NCBI GenBank assembly: GCA_910588405.1
Contig: CAJUPT010000040.1
Location: 1-32,236 of the forward strand
DNA: 32,236 nt
Source: an uncultured Lachnospiraceae bacterium
GTDB taxonomy: Bacteria; Bacillota; Clostridia; Lachnospirales; Lachnospiraceae
Direction: 5' to 3'
Translations under genes and position numbers: made by a program
Notes under the pieces: generated by a model
What the model saw: the letters and a program-made list of their open reading frames with translations, nothing else
The model's database searches: none
Told to the model about the DNA's origin: nothing
Part shown: in pieces, positions 7,444 to 16,271 of the stretch
How positions within the stretch are numbered: the stretch's first letter is position 1
Layout of the letters: each line of letters opens with the position of its first letter

Positions 7444-10275
7444 ATGGATTATAGCAGAAAGGGAGTCCGGGACCGTTTGAAGGACACGGTTCCCACTTCT
7501 GACAGATTAAAAAATAAAGTCGTCATCACACTGGTCAAATGCCTGATTCTTGCGGTATTATTCGCCGGCTTTTCCGGTCTGGCGGCAGGCATCGGCGTGA
7601 TGCGGGGCATTATCTATAACGCTCCCCGGCTGAACCCGGACGACGTGGCGCCCGACGGTTTTATGACCACCGTCTATGACGCGGAGGGAAATGTGATTGA
7701 AAAGCTGGTCCGTTCCGGCTCCAACCGTTCCTCCGTGGCTAAATATGAGGATCTTCCGAAAAACCTGGTAAATGCCTTTGTAGCCGTAGAGGACTCCCGC
7801 TTCTGGACCCACAACGGTATCGATATCAAGGGCATCCTGCGCGCCGGCTCCGTGGCCCTGACCCACGGTGGTCTTACCGAGGGCGGCAGCACCATTACCC
7901 AGCAGCTTTTGAAAAATAATGTGTTCACCAACTGGATGGAAGAAAACAGCTTCGGCTCCCGGGTAGAGCGAAAGCTTCAGGAACAGTATCTGGCCATGGA
8001 ACTGGAAAAACAGATGTCCAAGGAACTGATCCTGCTCAACTACTTAAATTCCATCAACCTGGGCAATAACACTTTGGGCGTAAAAGCAGCGACGCAGCGG
8101 TATTTTAATAAAGAAGTCCAGGATCTGACCCTGTCCGAATGCGCCGTGCTGGCCGCCATCACCAAAAGCCCCACCCGGTACGACCCGATCCGCAACCCGG
8201 AGGAGAACGATGAGCGCCGAAGAAAGGTATTAAAGGATATGTATGATCAGGAATACATATCCCAGGAGGAATGGGATGAAGCCCTTGCCGATCCTGTTTA
8301 CGACAGAATCGCCGCGGTAAACAATTCCAGAGAAAATACCAACTCCATCTACAGCTATTATGTGGATGAGCTGATCGAACAGGTGATCGCCGATCTGCAG
8401 TCTTACAGAGGCTATACGGAAAGCCAGGCTTATAACCTGCTGTACAGCGGCGGCCTGCAGATTTATACGGCTATGGACCCGAAAATTCAGCAGATTATCG
8501 ACGAGGAAGTAAACAATGAGGACTACTACCCCGCCACCTGTACCCAGTACGCCTGCACCTGCGTCATCACCCTGACCAAAAAAGACGGCAGCGTGGAAAA
8601 TTATACGGAAAATGACGTAAAACGCTATTTTCGGACCGAAAAGGAACAGAGCACGTTTAAACTGGTCAGGGATACCAAAGAGGAGCTGGATGCTCTTCTG
8701 GAGGAATTCTGTGATTATATCTCCCGAAACGGCGGCGAGGCCAAAGTCGAAAGCATAGACTACACCCTGCAGCCCCAGGTTTCCTTCGTGGTCATCGAGC
8801 AGTCCACCGGCTGCGTGCGGGGCATCTGCGGCGGGCGGGGCGAGAAAACCTATAACCTCTCCCTGAACCGGGCTACGAATACGCCAAGACAGCCTGGCTC
8901 CCTGTTTAAGGTGCTGGCCACATTTACCCCCGCTCTGGACATTCAGGGCGACACGCTGGGAACCGTCTATTATGACGGACCTTACTCGATCGGCGAGAAA
9001 ACCTATTCCAATTACTGGGGCAATATATATACGGGCTATTCCAATATCCGGCAGGCCATCGTCTACTCGATGAACATTGTAGCGACACGCTGTCTGGTGG
9101 ATACCGTCAACCCCACGCTGGCCTATGAATACCTGCTGAACTACGGCTTTACCACCCTGGTAGACAGCCGGGTAGAGGAAAGCGGCGCCATCACCTCAGA
9201 TATCAACCCATCCTTAGGCCTGGGCGGTCTGACCGACGGCGTAACCAATCTGGAAACCACGGCAGCATATGCCGCGATTGCCAACGGCGGCGTATATACC
9301 AAACCGATTTTCTATACAAAGATCCTGGACAATGACGGCAACGTCCTGATCGACAACCAGCCGGAAACCCGGACGGTCATGAAGGAATCCACAGCTTTCC
9401 TTCTGACCAATGCCATGGAAGAAACCATGGACGGCGGATTATACCCCATGACCAATCCCAGCGGCGGAATTGCCGGCACCGGTAAGGCTGCGGATGTGGC
9501 CGGCATGTCCATCGCCGGCAAGACCGGTACCACTACCAGCACCTATGATACCTGGTTTGCCGGTTATTCACCATATTATACCGCCACAATCTGGACTGGC
9601 TATGATGAAAATCAGACGATCAGACTGTCAGAAAGCTACCATAAAAGAATCTGGTCCGCCATTATGACACGGATTCATGAGGATTTACCAGATATCGGCT
9701 TCCCTACTCCCTCAGGCATTGAAACCGCCACAATCTGCCGAAAATCCGGTAAGCTGGCGGTGGAGGGCGTCTGCGACCAAGATCCCAGAGGCTCTATGAC
9801 TTATCAGGAATATTTCGCGAAAGGTTCTGTGCCCAAAACCTACTGCGATGTTCATACCGCTGCCACCATCTGCGCTCAGTCAGGCCAACTGGCCACCGAC
9901 GGATGCCCGTTCGAACTGCGGCAGAGACGAACCTATATGGTACTCCCCGCTGACGATACGGGCAGCACCGATGATTCCCTGTATGCCCTGCCCGCCGGAA
10001 GCTGCATCCTGCACGCCGGCAACATGTGGAACGGGTTATTCCCGAATAACACGGAACAGCCGGAAAACCCGGCAAATCCACCAACCACAGATAACAATGG
10101 AAATAATAACAATCCGGCAGGCAACAATGGCGATAACAGTAATGTAGTTGATAATGGTGCAAACAATAATACGGTCAATAACAATAACAACAATACGGTC
10201 AACAGCGGCAATCTTCCGGGCGGCAATATAACGAATCCGGAAAACAGTAATAATCCGGCAGTCCCGGGTATTTGA
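7444..10275 (+). CDS. Class A penicillin-binding protein (glycosyltransferase/transpeptidase)
   Basis: A 943-residue membrane-anchored PBP1a-type enzyme that polymerises lipid II and cross-links peptidoglycan outside the membrane. It has a basic cytoplasmic start and one membrane segment at about 26-55. The GT51 domain (about 75-250) has catalytic Glu116 in VEDSRFW and the GGSTITQQL motif near 147. The transpeptidase domain has Ser486-X-X-Lys489, Ser542-Met-Asn544 and Lys-Thr-Gly at 693-695. An insert near 362-440 separates the two domains. A cysteine-containing region (about 765-860) precedes an Asn/Pro/Gly-rich low-complexity tail (about 870-943), probably wall-spanning. The start at 7444 was chosen for AAGGAGG 6 nt upstream; the ATG at 7423 overlaps the predicted transcription start. 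It is divergent from dapA and upstream of trpS. Confidence 0.95.
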   Translation: MDYSRKGVRDRLKDTVPTSDRLKNKVVITLVKCLILAVLFAGFSGLAAGIGVMRGIIYNAPRLNPDDVAPDGFMTTVYDAEGNVIEKLVRSGSNRSSVAKYEDLPKNLVNAFVAVEDSRFWTHNGIDIKGILRAGSVALTHGGLTEGGSTITQQLLKNNVFTNWMEENSFGSRVERKLQEQYLAMELEKQMSKELILLNYLNSINLGNNTLGVKAATQRYFNKEVQDLTLSECAVLAAITKSPTRYDPIRNPEENDERRRKVLKDMYDQEYISQEEWDEALADPVYDRIAAVNNSRENTNSIYSYYVDELIEQVIADLQSYRGYTESQAYNLLYSGGLQIYTAMDPKIQQIIDEEVNNEDYYPATCTQYACTCVITLTKKDGSVENYTENDVKRYFRTEKEQSTFKLVRDTKEELDALLEEFCDYISRNGGEAKVESIDYTLQPQVSFVVIEQSTGCVRGICGGRGEKTYNLSLNRATNTPRQPGSLFKVLATFTPALDIQGDTLGTVYYDGPYSIGEKTYSNYWGNIYTGYSNIRQAIVYSMNIVATRCLVDTVNPTLAYEYLLNYGFTTLVDSRVEESGAITSDINPSLGLGGLTDGVTNLETTAAYAAIANGGVYTKPIFYTKILDNDGNVLIDNQPETRTVMKESTAFLLTNAMEETMDGGLYPMTNPSGGIAGTGKAADVAGMSIAGKTGTTTSTYDTWFAGYSPYYTATIWTGYDENQTIRLSESYHKRIWSAIMTRIHEDLPDIGFPTPSGIETATICRKSGKLAVEGVCDQDPRGSMTYQEYFAKGSVPKTYCDVHTAATICAQSGQLATDGCPFELRQRRTYMVLPADDTGSTDDSLYALPAGSCILHAGNMWNGLFPNNTEQPENPANPPTTDNNGNNNNPAGNNGDNSNVVDNGANNNTVNNNNNNTVNSGNLPGGNITNPENSNNPAVPGI

Positions 10276-10374
10276 CAGTATCCAGCGAATGATCCTGCGC
10301 GATCCCACCAAAAAATTTTAGAAACTTTCAAATAAATTTCCGAATATTTTCACAGCAATGGAGGACTTACAATT

Positions 10375-11379
10375 ATGATTGGCGAAAAGAAATCTTTATT
10401 CAGCGGCATGCAGGCCACGGGAAACCTGACCCTTGGAAACTACCTGGGCGCGCTGAGAAACTGGGTTACGCTCAATGAAGAATATGAATGTTTTTACTGT
10501 GTAGTGGACGAACACTCTATCACGATCCGGCAGGACCCTGCCGTTCTGCGCAAAAGGGCCCGGGCGCTGCTGACCCTTTATATTGCAGCCGGCCTTGACC
10601 CTGAGAAAAACTGCATCTACTACCAGTCCCACGTATCCGCCCATGCGGAGCTGGCCTGGATCTTAAACTGTTTCACCTACATGGGCGAACTGAACCGGAT
10701 GACCCAGTTTAAAGATAAGGCCGCCAAGCACGCGGACAATATCAATGCCGGTCTGTTCACCTACCCGGTGCTGATGGCCGCCGATATTCTGCTGTTCCAG
10801 GCAGACGTGGTTCCTGTGGGCATCGACCAGATGCAGCACCTGGAGATTACCAGGGATATCGCCCAGCGGTTTAACGGCATTTACGGAGATGTATTCACCA
10901 TTCCCGAAGCATACCTGGGAAAGGTCGGCGCAAAGATTATGAGCCTGCAGGACCCGACGAAAAAAATGTCCAAATCCGACGAAAACGCAAACGCCAGCAT
11001 CTACCTGATGGACGATCCGGACACGGTTATGCGCAAATGCAAACGGGCCGTCACCGACTCGGAAGCCCAGATTTTATACCGGGATGAGCAGCCCGGCGTA
11101 AAAAACCTTCTTGATATCTACTGCGCATGTACCGGCAAAACTGCCGACGAGGCCGTAAAAGAATTTGACGGAAAAGGATACGGCGAATTGAAAACCGCCG
11201 TCGGCGAATCGGTGGTGGCCGTTTTGAAACCTCTGCAGGATGAAGTTGCAAGACTGGAAAAAGATAAAGCCTATATCGACAACGCCATCAAAACAAATGC
11301 GGAAAAGGCAAACTATGCGGCGACAAAGACACTTAGGAAAGTGCAGAAAAAGGTTGGATTCCCTGAACGGATTCGATAA
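10375..11379 (+). CDS. trpS: Tryptophanyl-tRNA synthetase
   Basis: Charges tRNA-Trp with tryptophan in the cytosol. The 334 residues are typical of bacterial TrpS. The class I HIGH-type motif is TLGNYLGA at 19-26, GIDQMQHLE at about 149-157 belongs to the tryptophan/ATP pocket, and KMSKS is at 197-201. GGAGG lies about 10 nt before the ATG. The 99-bp gap after the PBP gene contains no T-box or clear terminator, so trpS may be partly read from the PBP promoter. A rho-independent terminator follows at 11421. Confidence 0.97.
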   Translation: MIGEKKSLFSGMQATGNLTLGNYLGALRNWVTLNEEYECFYCVVDEHSITIRQDPAVLRKRARALLTLYIAAGLDPEKNCIYYQSHVSAHAELAWILNCFTYMGELNRMTQFKDKAAKHADNINAGLFTYPVLMAADILLFQADVVPVGIDQMQHLEITRDIAQRFNGIYGDVFTIPEAYLGKVGAKIMSLQDPTKKMSKSDENANASIYLMDDPDTVMRKCKRAVTDSEAQILYRDEQPGVKNLLDIYCACTGKTADEAVKEFDGKGYGELKTAVGESVVAVLKPLQDEVARLEKDKAYIDNAIKTNAEKANYAATKTLRKVQKKVGFPERIR

Positions 11380-11420
11380 CTCTGACAGCACAGACACGAA
11401 ACGATGACTTGAATGATTCA

Positions 11421-11451
11421 GGAGCCGGACATCATGCCCGGCTCCGTTTTT
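11421..11451 (+). terminator. Terminator of trpS
   Basis: GGAGCCGG and CCGGCTCC flank a short loop and are followed by GTTTTT on the plus strand. The other side of the hairpin has no T run after it on the minus strand, so luxS is not clearly served by it. Confidence 0.9.
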
Positions 11452-11471
11452 AACTGCAAATTTCAAATTCC

Positions 11472-11951
11472 TTATTCCGGATAATTCAAATTTTCCGCCC
11501 TGATCACGTTCAGGCAGCGGTCCAGATACTCCTTCGCCAGATAATTGGCCATGGGCAGGTTCATATCCAGATAATTCCCGCAGTCTCTGGGGCTTGCGCC
11601 GGGAACCTCGTCATTATAATCCCGGATAAATTCAAACAGCTCCTTCATCAGCGGCACGATATCCTCCGACTGATAATCCCCGGCCAGCAAAAGATAAAAG
11701 CCGGTCCGGCAGCCCATCGGCCCGAAATAGACGGTTTTGCTGCCAAACTCTTTGTGGTTCCTTAAGAAGGTGGCCCCCAGATGCTCAATCGTATGCACCT
11801 CGGCCGTATTCATCACCGGCTCTTTATTCGGCTGCTTCATCCGCAGATCAAAGGTGGTGATCACCGCATCGCCGGCGTAATCCTTGCGGGAAACATAGAC
11901 ACCGGGAAGTAGATTCAAATGATTCACCTGAAAACTTGCTATTTTTTCCAT
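11472..11951 (-). CDS. luxS: S-ribosylhomocysteine lyase
   Basis: LuxS splits S-ribosylhomocysteine into homocysteine and DPD, the precursor of autoinducer-2, as part of the activated methyl cycle. The 159 residues match the family. The metal-binding motif HTIEH is at 53-57 (His53, His57, catalytic Glu56). Cys81 in GPMGCRTGF is the catalytic cysteine and Cys124 in DCGNYLDM the third metal ligand. The start is supported by GAGGAGG 8 nt upstream. It stands alone here, without pfs or metK. Its leader is long (about 240 nt from the candidate promoter at 12195-12223) and has no riboswitch I can recognise. Confidence 0.97.
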   Translation of the reverse strand: MEKIASFQVNHLNLLPGVYVSRKDYAGDAVITTFDLRMKQPNKEPVMNTAEVHTIEHLGATFLRNHKEFGSKTVYFGPMGCRTGFYLLLAGDYQSEDIVPLMKELFEFIRDYNDEVPGASPRDCGNYLDMNLPMANYLAKEYLDRCLNVIRAENLNYPE

Positions 11952-12194
11952 ATTGTTATCCTCCTCGCTTACGCATTTTTCATCAATTCCTGTCCATATA
12001 AAAACCGTTCACACTCATGGTTCTCCATGTCATATACATTGACTCATAGTTCTCTTTAATAAAATTTTGAATGATCCTGATTTTGCGGCAGACGCGTATC
12101 ACGCCACAATCATATCCGCTATCCCACTTCAATATGCAGACCACTCTATTACTCTCCTCCGCTCCATCTTCTATTTCGCGTTTTTTCTAAACAA
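11952..12194 (-). other. luxS leader region, no gene recognised
   Basis: About 240 bp between the candidate luxS promoter and luxS. A 19-codon frame on the minus strand (12029-11970, starting MENHECERF) has no ribosome site. I see no SAM, SAH or T-box signature and no terminator hairpin. Confidence 0.5.
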
Positions 12195-12223
12195 AGTTTA
12201 ACACATAATTAATAAATTTACAA
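12195..12223 (-). promoter_or_regulatory. Candidate promoter of luxS
   Basis: TTGTAA (12223-12218), 17 bp, TAAACT (12200-12195), in the most AT-rich part of the gap. Both boxes are imperfect. Confidence 0.45.
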
Positions 12224-12304
12224 GAAACTCACATAAATCCGTGTTCTTTCCAATTTTATTTTTCTACGGTCAAAATCCCGATTTCCTTTTCCCACCAGAT
12301 ATGC

Positions 12305-12397
12305 TATAATACCGCTAGTGTACCGTATCATAGCGGCCGTGAAAACAGAGCGACTATCGGCTGGAGTCTCATGTTCTAAGAACTTTTCTATGATATC
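12305..12397 (+). promoter_or_regulatory. Candidate promoter and repeat-derived leader of the exonuclease gene
   Basis: TATAAT at 12305-12310 has a poor -35 (TTTCCT, 17 bp upstream). Right after it, GTATCATAG (12325) and CTATGATAT (12388) are inverted ends around about 55 bp, with TTCTAAGAA inside. The ATCATAG/CTATGAT ends match the terminal hairpin of the dispersed repeat at 181-213 and 4950-4990. Confidence 0.5.
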
Positions 12398-12443
12398 AAA
12401 GAATCATCTGACAACGAGAATAAAATACTCGGAGGAAAATGCA

Positions 12444-13202
12444 TTGAAAAAACTGATTTCCTGGAATGTAAACGGGCTGCGGGCCTGTGTGGGAAAAGGC
12501 TTTATGGATTATTTTAACCAGGCGGAGGCGGACGCTTTCTGCATACAGGAAAGCAAGCTGCAGGAAGGACAGATCGAACTGGACATGCCCGGTTATCATC
12601 AATACTGGAACTACGCGAAAAAAAAGGGCTATTCCGGCACGGCTGTTTTTACAAAGGAAGAATCGGAATCCGTGGCTTACGGCATCGGCATAGAGGAGCA
12701 TGACCAGGAGGGCAGGGTGATCACACTGGGCTTCCCCGGCTACTATCTGGTAACCTGTTACACCCCGAATTCCCAGGACGGCCTGGCCCGGCTCTCCTAC
12801 CGGATGGAATGGGAGGACGCGTTCCGCCATTATCTAAAGGGCCTGGAAGAGACAAAACCGGTGATTTTCTGCGGCGACCTGAACGTAGCCCATAAAGAAA
12901 TCGATCTGAAAAACCCAAAAACCAACCGAAAAAACGCCGGTTTTACCGACGAGTAACGAGAGAAATTTACCGCCCTTCTGGACACCGGCTTTATCGACAC
13001 ATTCCGTCATTTTTATCCTGACCAGGAAGGGATCTATTCCTGGTGGTCCTACCGGTTTGGCGCCAGGGCAAAGAACGCCGGGTGGCGTATCGACTATTTC
13101 TGCGTATCCGAAGTGCTGAAGCCAAAGCTGGCGGACGCGAAAATCCATACGGAGGTTATGGGGTCCGACCACTGCCCGGTGGAATTATTGCTGCAGGACT
13201 AA
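12444..13202 (+). pseudogene. exoA: Exonuclease III / AP endonuclease (ExoA), interrupted by an in-frame TAA
   Basis: Encodes an exonuclease III-type DNA repair enzyme (AP endonuclease, 3'-5' exonuclease) of 252 codons, the usual length of Bacillus-type ExoA. The start is a TTG at 12444 with GGAGG 8 nt upstream, giving MKKLISWNVNGLRA. Asn8, Glu36 (IQES) and Asp145/Asn147 (GDLNVAH) are present. Codon 171 is TAA (12954-12956). Reading on in the same frame restores the rest of the family sequence, including GWRIDYF and the catalytic GSDHCPV near the end, down to TAA at 13200. Flanking residues TDE-stop-REKF suggest a GAA-to-TAA single-base change. The 170-residue product lacks the second half of the active site. 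A sequencing error or stop read-through are the alternatives. Confidence 0.9.
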
Positions 13203-13352
13203 AAACAGTACGGCCGCAAATCATCCACCTATCATATGAAACCCTTAACAGGCTAAATTAATTAAATTCACGTATATCCCGGCCGCTTCGAAAGTCTGTC
13301 CAACTGGTACATTTGCTGCCTGCTAAATATAACAGAAGGGAAACCATATCAT

Positions 13353-15377
13353 ATGGCGAGTAACAAAGAGCAAAATCTGCCCCAGAAAAAAGAACCGGCG
13401 CAACATGATACGACGACACCGGAAAAAGAATCGGCGCAGAATGATACGCTGACACCGAAAAATGAATCAGCACAGAAACAGCCGTCAAAACCGGTGAGGA
13501 AACACACCCCTGCATTTCGTCAGATCCCAGGGAAACTGCACCCTGAGATTATGGGCGCTTTCCTTATGGAAAACGGCATTCATTTCAGCGTAGAATCAAC
13601 AGACAGCCAGCCCCCCAGCCTTCTGCTGTACACAAAACAGTCCCCGGAGCCTGTGGCGGACATTCCTTTCCCGCCTGAAAACAGGTTCGGAAATGTGTAT
13701 GCCATGATTGTAAAAGGAATCCGCCCCGGCCGCCATTACTATGCCTTTCGCGCCGGAGACCGGATTTTCTGCGACCCTTACGCGCGGATTGTCCTGGGAC
13801 GGGAAAAATTCGGCGATACGTCGCATTTAACGCATTTATTAAAGGCGGGATTTTTAGCGGACAATTTCGACTGGGAAGGCGACCGGCCATTGAAAAAAGC
13901 CTTCGACGAACTGATCGTCTACCGGCTTCACGTCCGGGGCTTTACCGCCCATGCGTCTTCTCATGTAAAAAGCAGGGGAACCTTCCGGGGCCTGATTCAA
14001 AAAATTCCTTATCTGAAGGAGCTGGGCATCACCGCCGTGGAACTGATGCCGGTGACGGAATTTGAAGAGGTTCAGTCTGTCATGCTGCGGCAGTCCTGCG
14101 TCAAAAATCAAATAAGCGGGCAGAGCAATATGCCTCTGCTGTGTAAGCCAACCGGGCAGATTAATTACTGGGGCTACGCTCCTTCTTTCCTGTTTGCGCC
14201 GAAATCCGCCTACCATAGCCATACGGGCGGCGGAAATCAGAGTCAGGAGCTGAAAGAGCTGGTAAAGGCGCTGCATCAGAATCAGATCGAGATTATTTTC
14301 GAACTGTATTTTCCGCCGGAAACCAGCGATATCCAGGTATTGGAAGTCTTACGCTTCTGGGCGCTGGAATACCATGCGGACGGCCTCCACATCTCCGGGC
14401 GCTCTCTGTTTCCCGCCGCCGCGAAGGACCCGATTCTGGCGGAAACCAAACTGTTTGCCGCCGACTGGGGCTGCGCCCCGGGGGATCAAAACCATATGCT
14501 GGCGCAGTACCATGACGGCTTTCTCGCAGATATGCGCCGTTTTCTGAAGGGCGACGAAGGACAGCTGGAAAACGCTGTTTTCCGCACACGTCATAACCCG
14601 GAAAATATGGGTGTCGTCAATTATATGGCCCATTCAAACGGCTTCACCCTGTATGATATGGTCTCTTACGACCAGAAACATAACGAAGCTAACGGAGAAC
14701 AGAACCACGACGGCACCGACTGCAACTACAGCTGGAACTGCGGCATTGAAGGCGATACCCGCGGCAAAGCTGTCTTGCGCCTGCGGAAAAACCAGCTGCG
14801 CAACGCCCTTGCCATGGTTTTTTTAAGCCAGGGCATTCCGCTTCTGGAGGCCGGAGACGAATGCTGTCATACCAAAAAGGGAAATAATAATACCTATTGC
14901 CAGGATAACGAACTGTCCTGGCTGAACTGGCGCCGCACCAAAAACGGCGAGGAAATCCGTCAGTTTGTCATGTACCTGATCCGGCTGCGCTGGGAACACG
15001 CCATTTTCCGCAGCCAAACTCCTTTAAGCTCCATCGACAGCCAGAACAGAGGCTATCCGCCCATTTCCTTCCATGGAACCAACCCGTGGAAGCCGGAATT
15101 CGAGCCTTACCGCCGCCAGATGGGCATCCTGTATAACGCCGCCTATGGGAATCCTGCGGAGAACCATATGTTTTATGTTCTCTACAACATGCACTGGACA
15201 GACCAGGAATTCTGTCTCCCCCATCTTTCGGAACAGACCGGATGGCGTATACTGATTCATACCACTAAGACAGCGCCCAATTATTATGAAATTGAAGATG
15301 CGCCGCTTTTAGAAGATCGCAAAACATTGACCGTGCCGGCCAGGACGATTATTCTGTTAATGTCGGAGGAGGAATAA
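13353..15377 (+). CDS. GlgX/isoamylase-like GH13 protein lacking catalytic residues
   Basis: A 674-residue cytosolic homologue of glycogen debranching enzymes (GH13_11): N-terminal CBM48-like part (about 55-165), TIM barrel (about 185-560) and C-terminal beta domain. Overall GlgX likeness is clear, for example FTLYDMVSY and KHNEANGEQN after 431. The active site is degraded. Region I reads FELYFPP (316-322) where DVVFNHT-like sequence is expected. Region II reads DGLHISG with Ser348 in place of the nucleophile Asp. Region IV reads AHSNGF with Ser428-Asn429 in place of His-Asp. Only the acid/base Glu364 seems kept. It is therefore probably a pseudoenzyme, perhaps glycogen-binding or regulatory. 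The N-terminus (12-47) is a charged three-copy repeat. The ribosome site is weak (GAAGGG, far from the ATG). A strong terminator follows. Confidence 0.85.
   Translation: MASNKEQNLPQKKEPAQHDTTTPEKESAQNDTLTPKNESAQKQPSKPVRKHTPAFRQIPGKLHPEIMGAFLMENGIHFSVESTDSQPPSLLLYTKQSPEPVADIPFPPENRFGNVYAMIVKGIRPGRHYYAFRAGDRIFCDPYARIVLGREKFGDTSHLTHLLKAGFLADNFDWEGDRPLKKAFDELIVYRLHVRGFTAHASSHVKSRGTFRGLIQKIPYLKELGITAVELMPVTEFEEVQSVMLRQSCVKNQISGQSNMPLLCKPTGQINYWGYAPSFLFAPKSAYHSHTGGGNQSQELKELVKALHQNQIEIIFELYFPPETSDIQVLEVLRFWALEYHADGLHISGRSLFPAAAKDPILAETKLFAADWGCAPGDQNHMLAQYHDGFLADMRRFLKGDEGQLENAVFRTRHNPENMGVVNYMAHSNGFTLYDMVSYDQKHNEANGEQNHDGTDCNYSWNCGIEGDTRGKAVLRLRKNQLRNALAMVFLSQGIPLLEAGDECCHTKKGNNNTYCQDNELSWLNWRRTKNGEEIRQFVMYLIRLRWEHAIFRSQTPLSSIDSQNRGYPPISFHGTNPWKPEFEPYRRQMGILYNAAYGNPAENHMFYVLYNMHWTDQEFCLPHLSEQTGWRILIHTTKTAPNYYEIEDAPLLEDRKTLTVPARTIILLMSEEE
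13386..13493 (+). repeat. Three tandem 36-bp units in the GH13-like gene
   Basis: Codes for KKEPAQHDTTTP, EKESAQNDTLTP and KNESAQKQPSKP (residues 12-47). The first two units are the most alike. The repeat keeps the frame and forms a hydrophilic, probably disordered N-terminal arm. Confidence 0.85.
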
Positions 15378-15431
15378 ACACGATAAGAATATCCTCTTTA
15401 CCTCAGTCATAAAAGAATTTTCGGGAAATTA

Positions 15432-15479
15432 AAACAGGCGGTGAAAGATGATTATTTCACTTTCCTCCGCCTGTTTTTT
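15432..15479 (+). terminator. Terminator of the GH13-like gene
   Basis: AACAGGCGG...AAAG and CTTTCCTCCGCCTGTT form a long stem followed by TTTTTT on the plus strand. The far arm carries AAAA, so it may also serve the ABC permease gene on the minus strand. Confidence 0.9.
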
Positions 15480-15560
15480 ATATACTCTCGAAGTCTCGCA
15501 ATGCCTGATTTTGTGAAATGATTTTTGTCAGATGCACACAATTCACTGACTTTAACATTC

Positions 15561-16271
15561 TCAATTCAACTCCCCCGTTTCCGCACGGCCAATCACCACT
15601 CCCGCCAGAACAAAGGAAATCACCGTAAGCGCCAGCATAAACGCTTTATTCCCCGCCATGGAAAAGTCGCCCACATTACCCTGTGTAATCAGAAACAGCA
15701 GGAACGCGGCAATCAGCGCCGTTTTTGACGATTTTCTGATCATCCCCACGAAAAGGCAGATCAATCCAAGGCTGACTGTCACAAAAGAGCGTATTACCAA
15801 AATCATCCAGAATGACAGGCTTCCCAGATGTATGTCAATCACAAAAGAGGACCGCCAGACTCCGGCTTTGGCCACGCCTACGACTGCGGCATAGATCAAA
15901 AGCTTCGTCAGAATCAACGCTGAAAAACAGAACAGCCACACAGCCAGTATCTGAGAGGCCAGTACCCTCTGTCGTCTGATCGGATAAATAAACATCAGCT
16001 CCATGGTCCTGTTTTTATAGCTGTTGATGATAAAAGAACCAAACATGGAACTGGTAAGAAGCAGGTAAGTCATATTGGAAAACATCTCCACCGTCAGAGA
16101 AATCCCTTCCGCGCCGAGCGCCGCGTCCAGGGTGCCATCCGGGTCATCGGCGATACCAAGGAAGGCCAGCGCCAGAACAAAAGCGCAGATAATCGCTGTC
16201 ACCAGCGCTGCTTTTATCATATATTTCCTGGTATTATTTTTTATCCACTCTAATTTTATCAATTTGATCAT
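15561..16271 (-). CDS. ABC-2 type transporter permease
   Basis: A 236-residue membrane protein with about six hydrophobic segments (roughly 20-40, 62-82, 107-130, 150-178, 182-200, 208-228), the layout of ABC-2 permeases of the BcrB / lantibiotic-immunity type. Its start overlaps the stop of the ATPase gene by 4 nt (ATGA), so the two are translationally coupled and form one exporter. The substrate is unknown; peptide antibiotics or antimicrobial peptides are typical for this class. No accessory second permease is present. Confidence 0.85.
   Translation of the reverse strand: MIKLIKLEWIKNNTRKYMIKAALVTAIICAFVLALAFLGIADDPDGTLDAALGAEGISLTVEMFSNMTYLLLTSSMFGSFIINSYKNRTMELMFIYPIRRQRVLASQILAVWLFCFSALILTKLLIYAAVVGVAKAGVWRSSFVIDIHLGSLSFWMILVIRSFVTVSLGLICLFVGMIRKSSKTALIAAFLLFLITQGNVGDFSMAGNKAFMLALTVISFVLAGVVIGRAETGELN

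Noticed and set aside
10276..10374. Tryptophan T-box or terminator ahead of trpS
   Set aside because: The 99-bp gap lacks the GGTGG(A/T)ACCGCG motif and any stem followed by a T run.
12318..12443. N-terminal extension of the exonuclease from an ATG-like start at 12318
   Set aside because: The extension translates the repeat-derived leader and has no family similarity. TTG 12444 with GGAGG gives the exact ExoA start.
12957..13202. Frameshift as the cause of the exonuclease break
   Set aside because: Downstream codons continue in the same frame with perfect family sequence, so it is a nonsense codon and not an indel.
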